The notes under the pieces: model-generated
Told to the model about the DNA's origin: nothing
What the model saw: the letters and a program-made list of their open reading frames with translations, nothing else
Databases searched by the model: none
Translations under genes and position numbers: made by a program
Shown here: piece after piece, positions 15,127-19,818 of the stretch
Numbering within the stretch: position 1 is the stretch's first letter
Layout: every line of letters starts with the position of its first letter
Origin: JBDKJS01 sp039806065
Lineage (GTDB): Bacteria > Bacteroidota > Bacteroidia > AKYH767-A > 2013-40CM-41-45
Length of the DNA: 19,818 nt
Assembly: GCA_039806065.1 (NCBI GenBank)
Contig: JBDKJS010000205.1
Span: forward strand, 1 to 19,818
Reading direction: 5' to 3'

Positions 15127-17304
15127 ATGAACCACCAGAAGCGCCCAGTTACCATTCAGAAAAGCTTTATTAAGCTCCAATATTATATGCTCTTACTCAT
15201 TAGCGGCTCCGTGAATACCCATTTAGTGGTAGCACAGAAAATAAATTATCCGATTACTGAGAAAAACCTTCAAATAGACGATTACTTTGGATCTAAGGTA
15301 GAGGATCCTTACCGTTGGCTTGAAGATGACCGAAGCGAGGCTACTTCAAAATGGGTTGACCAACAAAATGAAGTTACCAACCAATATCTATCAGACATTC
15401 CTTTCAGATCTGATCTTAAAGATAGGCTTACCCAAATATGGAATTTTAACAAACAAAATGCCCCAATCAAAATGGGCAGTAGTTATTTTCTCTTCCAGAA
15501 TAATGGACTCCAAAATCAATTCACCCTTAGTAAATACAGCACAAACAAGGATTCATTAATTCCAGTACTCGACCCCAATGCAATGAGTGCAGATGGAACA
15601 TTTAATATCAATGATATTGAAGGATCAAAGGACGGGAAATATTTAGCTTACTCATATAGCAATGCTGGTAGTGATTGGAACAATATTGCAGTAATAGACA
15701 ATTATTTAAACAAACCGCTTCCAGACCTAATCTCCTATGTGAAGTTTTCATCCATTGCTTGGTTTCGCGATGGATTTTACTATAGCAGGTATGATGCCCC
15801 AACTGAAGCAGATGCTTTTAAAGGCAAGAATGAATTTCACAAAGTGTATTATCATCAGTTAGGCGAAAATCAATCGTCAGACAAACTTATATGGCAAGAC
15901 ACCTTACACCCCCTTCGTAATTTCAGCGCCCAAGTTACTACAGATCAAAAATATTTGATTTTAGATGGAAGTCAGAGTACTAGTGGCAATAGCATGCAAG
16001 TGCACCTGATTGGAAACCCAGTTGATGATTGGTTAGTAGTTGAAAATGGTTTCAATAGCGACTTGATTTTTATTGACAATGATGACTACATCTTTTATGT
16101 ACTCACCAACAGGGAGGCCTCAAACTATAAACTCGTAAGTATTGACATAAGTCATCTTGATGCAAGTTGGTCTGATGTAATCTTAGAGTCAGAACAAGTG
16201 CTAAAGAGTGTTGTGCCTATAGGCGATAAATTTGTTTGTCACTACATGAAAGATGCTAGCAGTCAGTTAAAGGTTATTGATAAAAAGGGAAATTTTTTAT
16301 TTGAAATCCCTTTAGATGAATTATGCACAGTTGAAAATATCACTACCGATGACGATCAAAATATTATTTACTATACCACTGTAAGTTTTACAAGGCCTTC
16401 CACCACTTATTCTTACAATTTATCGACCAAAACTTCAAGCACATTTTTCAAACCCAATTTAAATTTTGATGCAGATAATTATTCGATCAAAAGAATTTTT
16501 TACGACACACCTGATGGGTTCAAAGTTCCCATGTTCATTGTTCATAGAAAGGATGTGGCTATTGATGGCAACATGCCTACACTTTTATTTGCTTATGGGG
16601 GATTTAATATTTCTAAAACACCAGACTTTAAGGTGGAGCGCCTTGCCTTTTTAGAACAGGGTGGCGTATTTGCGATGGCCTGCATAAGAGGAGGTGGCGA
16701 ATATGGTGAAGAATGGCACTCCAATGGGATGTTAGAAAAGAAGCAAAATGTTTTTAATGATTTCTATGGAGCTGCAGAATATTTAATTGCTAATGGTTAT
16801 ACCAACCCTAACAAAATAGGCATCTCTGGAAGAAGTAATGGTGGATTATTAGTGGGAGCCTGCATGATTCAGCATCCGGAACTTTTCAAAGTTGCACTAC
16901 CGGCAGTGGGTGTTCTTGACATGCTACGGTACCACAAATTTACAATAGGATGGGCATGGAAAGGCGAATATGGAAGTAGCGAAACCAAAGAGCATTTTGA
17001 TTTTCTATATAAGTATTCACCATTGCACAATGTGAAAAATCTTCCTTATCCAGCTACTTTAGTTACTACTGGCGATCACGATGACAGAGTGGTACCCGCA
17101 CATAGTTATAAATTTATTTCAACACTACAAGAAAAAGCAACAGGCCCAAACCCACAGTTAATAAGAGTTGATATAAATGCTGGTCATGCTGCTAGTACAG
17201 GTTTAGGAAGTTCGAAACCGGTTTCAAAACAGATCGATGAACAATGTGATGTTTTTAGTTTTTTAATGTACAATTTGGGGATGAAGTATCAAAAAATAAA
17301 ATAA
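15127..17304 (+). CDS. Prolyl oligopeptidase (peptidase family S9A), secreted
   Basis: 725 residues, typical for the family. It cleaves short peptides after proline. A signal segment lies at about residues 20-36 (YMLLLISGSVNTHLVVA), behind a basic n-region that favours the start at 15127 over Met21, so the enzyme is probably periplasmic. The N-terminal entry KVEDPYRWLEDD (about 58-69) is characteristic. The beta-propeller spans about 110-450. The C-terminal alpha/beta-hydrolase carries GRSNGG with Ser570, DHDDRVVP with Asp652 and Arg654, and NAGHAAS with His687, so the catalytic triad is complete. The substrate-binding RGGGEYGEEWH segment is present near 520-530. It converges on a response regulator, separated by a strong hairpin. 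A dietary or protein-scavenging role is inferred. Confidence 0.96.
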   Translation: MNHQKRPVTIQKSFIKLQYYMLLLISGSVNTHLVVAQKINYPITEKNLQIDDYFGSKVEDPYRWLEDDRSEATSKWVDQQNEVTNQYLSDIPFRSDLKDRLTQIWNFNKQNAPIKMGSSYFLFQNNGLQNQFTLSKYSTNKDSLIPVLDPNAMSADGTFNINDIEGSKDGKYLAYSYSNAGSDWNNIAVIDNYLNKPLPDLISYVKFSSIAWFRDGFYYSRYDAPTEADAFKGKNEFHKVYYHQLGENQSSDKLIWQDTLHPLRNFSAQVTTDQKYLILDGSQSTSGNSMQVHLIGNPVDDWLVVENGFNSDLIFIDNDDYIFYVLTNREASNYKLVSIDISHLDASWSDVILESEQVLKSVVPIGDKFVCHYMKDASSQLKVIDKKGNFLFEIPLDELCTVENITTDDDQNIIYYTTVSFTRPSTTYSYNLSTKTSSTFFKPNLNFDADNYSIKRIFYDTPDGFKVPMFIVHRKDVAIDGNMPTLLFAYGGFNISKTPDFKVERLAFLEQGGVFAMACIRGGGEYGEEWHSNGMLEKKQNVFNDFYGAAEYLIANGYTNPNKIGISGRSNGGLLVGACMIQHPELFKVALPAVGVLDMLRYHKFTIGWAWKGEYGSSETKEHFDFLYKYSPLHNVKNLPYPATLVTTGDHDDRVVPAHSYKFISTLQEKATGPNPQLIRVDINAGHAASTGLGSSKPVSKQIDEQCDVFSFLMYNLGMKYQKIK

Positions 17305-17324
17305 TTAAGTAATTATCTTAAAAT

Positions 17325-17356
17325 AAAAAGCCATTCAATTTTTTGAATGGCTTTTT
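17325..17356. terminator. Bidirectional intrinsic terminator
   Basis: A perfect 14-bp stem, AAAAAGCCATTCAA / TTGAATGGCTTTTT, closes a TTTT loop. Runs of A before and T after let it work on both strands, serving the convergent prolyl oligopeptidase and response regulator genes. Confidence 0.9.
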
Positions 17357-17375
17357 AATTAATCTTTAGTGGGCA

Positions 17376-18095
17376 TTAATTAGGTTCATAAACAAACTTA
17401 TAGCCCACTCCCCTAATTGAGAAAAAATACTTCGGCTGCCTACTATCATTCTCAAAATATTTTCTAAATGCAAGAATAAAATTATCAACTGTTCTAGTAC
17501 TTGGATAAATATCATACCCCCAGACGGTTTCTAAAATTTGCTCTCTTGAAACCACTTCATTTCTTCGCTCTATTAATAACTTAAGTAACAACATTTCTTT
17601 CTTTGTAAGTTGAAAATGTTGTCCATCTTTACCAGACACTTCATAGGTTTTAAAATTCACCACATTATCATCAAATTTGTAAATGTTTTGGTGTTCGGTT
17701 CTATCATCCTTGGTATGGCCTCGTTTTACCAATGCTTGAACTCTAAGAATAAATTCTTCCAAATTAAAAGGCTTAGTCATATAGTCATCTGCTCCTCTTC
17801 GCAATCCCGTAATCTTATCTTCGCTGGTATTTTTTGCTGATAGAAAAAGGATTGGCACATCTGCATTGTGCATTCGAATGCCCTCACAAATGGTGAATCC
17901 ATCAATCCCTGGTAACATCACATCTAAAATGACAATGTTAAAACGTTCCTGTCTAAAGGTAGCCACAGCCTTATTTCCTTCTCTAATGGCAACCACCTTA
18001 TAACCTTCAGTTTCAAGATTGAATTTAAGAGCCTCTGCGAGGTGCTCCTCATCTTCTACTAACAATATTCTTATGGGAGGTATAGAAGGCTGCAT
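17376..18095 (-). CDS. OmpR/PhoB-family response regulator
   Basis: 239 residues. The receiver domain (about 8-122) has the acidic pocket Glu14/Asp15, phospho-acceptor Asp58 in VILDVMLPG, Ser86 in LFLSAKN and Lys108 in TKPF, so phosphorylation chemistry is complete. The C-terminal winged helix (about 140-237) shows LTKKEMLLLKLL, VVSREQILETVWG, the recognition-helix segment STRTVDNFILAFRKYF and the closing IRGVGYKF. It should bind DNA as a phosphorylation-driven dimer. No histidine kinase is adjacent: the gene is convergent with prolyl oligopeptidase and divergent from a metalloprotease, so its partner is elsewhere or absent. Target genes are unknown. The shared 169-base spacer with the metalloprotease gene is the most obvious candidate target. 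Confidence 0.95.
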   Translation of the reverse strand: MQPSIPPIRILLVEDEEHLAEALKFNLETEGYKVVAIREGNKAVATFRQERFNIVILDVMLPGIDGFTICEGIRMHNADVPILFLSAKNTSEDKITGLRRGADDYMTKPFNLEEFILRVQALVKRGHTKDDRTEHQNIYKFDDNVVNFKTYEVSGKDGQHFQLTKKEMLLLKLLIERRNEVVSREQILETVWGYDIYPSTRTVDNFILAFRKYFENDSRQPKYFFSIRGVGYKFVYEPN

Positions 18096-18153
18096 AATTG
18101 GTAATTTTTTAAGAATAATAAAACTTAGTGTTACACTTTTTGCTGTTAATCTT

Positions 18154-18161
18154 CAAAAATA
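18154..18161 (-). promoter_or_regulatory. Candidate -7 element for the response regulator gene
   Basis: Minus-strand TATTTTTG, 58 bases upstream of the ATG. It overlaps an inverted repeat TTTTTG-N11-CAAAAA (18137-18159). No -33 TTG at good spacing. Confidence 0.4.
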
Positions 18162-18264
18162 GGCAACTTTTATTGGATTTTGTCATTAAACGATCATATA
18201 ACCGACTTGATATTACATTTAAATCAATTTTTTAATTTAATTTTCGCCTCTCAAAATCAAAAAA

Positions 18265-19527
18265 ATGACTAAAAACATTTACCTTACTTTAATTGCTTGC
18301 TTCATTTCAATAATGATTCATGCTCAGGCTACACACCGTTGTGCAACCACCCAATATTGGGAACAGCATAAGCTAGAATTTCCTGAAACGGTTGCTAAAG
18401 AAGCAGAATTTGAAAAACTAATGGAGCTAATGGAAAATAGCCCAATTGTACGATCAAATGCAAGGGGTGCTTCAATTATTACGATACCAGTAGTAGTTCA
18501 TGTGGTATATACCAATAATGCGCAAAACATTTCTACTGCTAGAATCAATTCCCAAATTGAAAGATTAAATAAAGACTTTAATAAATTAAATAGTGATACA
18601 ACTTTAGTACCTACCGTTTGGAAGCCCTTAATAGCTGATGTAGGAATTGAGTTTGCATTGGCAGTACGCGATCCTCAAGGAAATGCAACCACTGGAATTT
18701 TAAGAGTGCCCACCACATCAAGTTTTAACGTAAATAATATCAATAACGTAAAATCGAGTGCTACAGGAGGTTCAGATATTTGGGATAGAAATTCATACTT
18801 AAATCTATATGTTTGCAACATTTCTGGAGGAATTTTAGGTATCTCACAATTTCCTAACGGATCTGCAACTACAGATGCCATTGCCTTCAGCTATCAATAT
18901 TTTGGAGATGGCAATGGAACCCTTTCACCCTACAATAAAGGCAGAACAGCCACACATGAAGTAGGTCATTGGTTTAACCTAAGGCATATTTGGGGAGATG
19001 ACGGTGGAAGTTGTTCTGGATCCGATTTTGTTGCTGACACTCCCAATCAAGGTGGTGAAAACTATGGTTGCTTTACTTTTCCTCTAACTGATAATTGTAC
19101 AGCCACAGGAAATGGCGTAATGTTTATGAATTACATGGATTATACTGATGATGCATGCATGTACTTTTTTACTACTGCTCAAAAAACAAGGATGTTAGCT
19201 GCACTTAACGGACCACGATCTCAGCTTTTCAATTCACTTGGGTTGGTACCTCCTACTGGATTGACCACCGTGGATATTGGTAATTTTGTTCAACTTTACC
19301 CTAACCCTGCTCAGGATGTATTAAATATTGATTTTAATTTTAATGAAGTAAGTGATGTAACTCTTACATTGAATAACATTGCTGGACAAGTAGTATTTTA
19401 TCAACAATACTATCAAGCTCTGGAGAGTAATCAGCAAATTGATATTAGCAGTTTAAATGCAGGTATCTATTTTGCTCAAATTAAAACAAACAATGGCATT
19501 GCTACCAAACGCGTAATTATACAATAA
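18265..19527 (+). CDS. Secreted M43-type (pappalysin-like) zinc metalloprotease with Por-type T9SS sorting domain
   Basis: 420 residues. A signal peptide (MTKNIYLTLIACFISIMIHA) is followed by a pro-region with RSNARGASIITIPVVVHVVY near 53-75. The zinc site is HEVGHWFNLRH at 231-241 (ligands His231, His235, His241; catalytic Glu232). The Met-turn is in FMNYMDYTDDACM (about 287-299), as in cytophagalysin-like M43 peptidases. From about 342 onward a Por-type sorting domain is visible: LYPNPAQDVLNI, a beta-rich stretch, then SSLNAGIYFAQIKT and a basic end KRVIIQ. It should therefore be exported through the inner membrane by Sec, through the outer membrane by the T9SS, and then anchored or released. 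Divergent from the response regulator and ended by a strong terminator, so probably monocistronic. Natural substrates are unknown. Confidence 0.95.
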   Translation: MTKNIYLTLIACFISIMIHAQATHRCATTQYWEQHKLEFPETVAKEAEFEKLMELMENSPIVRSNARGASIITIPVVVHVVYTNNAQNISTARINSQIERLNKDFNKLNSDTTLVPTVWKPLIADVGIEFALAVRDPQGNATTGILRVPTTSSFNVNNINNVKSSATGGSDIWDRNSYLNLYVCNISGGILGISQFPNGSATTDAIAFSYQYFGDGNGTLSPYNKGRTATHEVGHWFNLRHIWGDDGGSCSGSDFVADTPNQGGENYGCFTFPLTDNCTATGNGVMFMNYMDYTDDACMYFFTTAQKTRMLAALNGPRSQLFNSLGLVPPTGLTTVDIGNFVQLYPNPAQDVLNIDFNFNEVSDVTLTLNNIAGQVVFYQQYYQALESNQQIDISSLNAGIYFAQIKTNNGIATKRVIIQ

Positions 19528-19544
19528 TTAAAATATATTCAATC

Positions 19545-19578
19545 AAGCCGTTGCAATAACTTGTAACGGCTTTTTTTT
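19545..19578 (+). terminator. Intrinsic terminator after the metalloprotease gene
   Basis: AAGCCGTTGCAA pairs with TTGTAACGGCTT (12 bp, one G-U) around a TAAC loop and is followed by a T run to 19578. It starts 17 bases past the stop codon. Confidence 0.93.
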
Positions 19579-19818
19579 GCTCTTTAAAAAATAGGATTGG
19601 CATCTATCTGTTTAAACCTAAGTAATAGTAAGGGCAAGCCTCCACTGGAAGGATCCTGAAAGTAAATCGTCTTAGATGGAGTTTTCTGCTAAGGGTTAAT
19701 TTTGCTGCTCATCACTTTTTAATCAAAATCTTATGACCAGCACCCCATTTGTATTGATTAATTAGCACGAGAAAACTTTCTATAAACATAAATAAGCTTC
19801 CGATGCATTTAACTTTAT
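19579..19818. other. Terminal 240 bases without a recognised gene
   Basis: All six frames are interrupted by stops within short distances. I see no promoter match, RNA gene or repeat. It may be the upstream region of a gene beyond the window. Confidence 0.5.

Noticed and set aside
19579..19818. Decayed gene at the window end
   Set aside because: No frame longer than a few dozen codons and no recognisable protein fragments on either strand.

Overview
The window reads as a chromosomal segment from an AT-rich member of the Bacteroidota, probably a Chitinophagales/Sphingobacteriales-like or Cytophaga-like lineage. Three things point there. Two secreted proteins end in the two kinds of type IX secretion (T9SS) sorting domain: a gliding-motility-associated CHU_C-type tail and a Por-type tail. 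One gene encodes a giant PKD/Ig-like repeat protein. Several genes are preceded by the Bacteroidota -7 promoter element TAnnTTTG rather than a -10 box with a Shine-Dalgarno. No rRNA, CRISPR array, insertion sequence, phage gene or T9SS machinery gene is visible.

Layout. At 1-3361 (minus strand) a GNAT acetyltransferase, recN and a sodium:dicarboxylate/amino-acid symporter cut by the window edge lie in one tight run. At 3422-4165 is an exported MORN-like (YwqK-type) repeat protein. It converges, with only 2 bases between stops, on ribBA (4168-5391, minus), which lies 34 bases downstream of a tRNA-Pro(GGG) with its own good promoter. At 5842-13563 is the dominant feature: a 2573-residue secreted protein with a Cys-rich N-terminal domain, about 27 Ig-fold repeats (1 SprB-like, 17 PKD, 9 Ig-like) and a CHU_C C-terminus. 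A hairpin, a small uncharacterised gene (13630-13818, minus) and an exported PAP2 phosphatase (13922-14659, minus) follow. Next come a 467-base divergent spacer, a secreted prolyl oligopeptidase (15127-17304), a strong two-way terminator, an OmpR-type response regulator without a partner kinase (17376-18095, minus), and a divergent secreted M43 metalloprotease with a Por-type tail (18265-19527) ending in a strong terminator. The last 240 bases hold no recognisable gene.

How the genes fit together. The left third is housekeeping (DNA repair, riboflavin, tRNA). The right two thirds are dominated by exported proteins: giant adhesin-like protein, PAP2 phosphatase, peptidase and metalloprotease. 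Most of these could serve surface attachment and peptide scavenging, but the sequence does not show that they form one pathway. I do not see a clear new multi-gene system. The most notable item is the giant repeat protein, with its exact-register internal duplication and near-invariant two-cysteine pattern.
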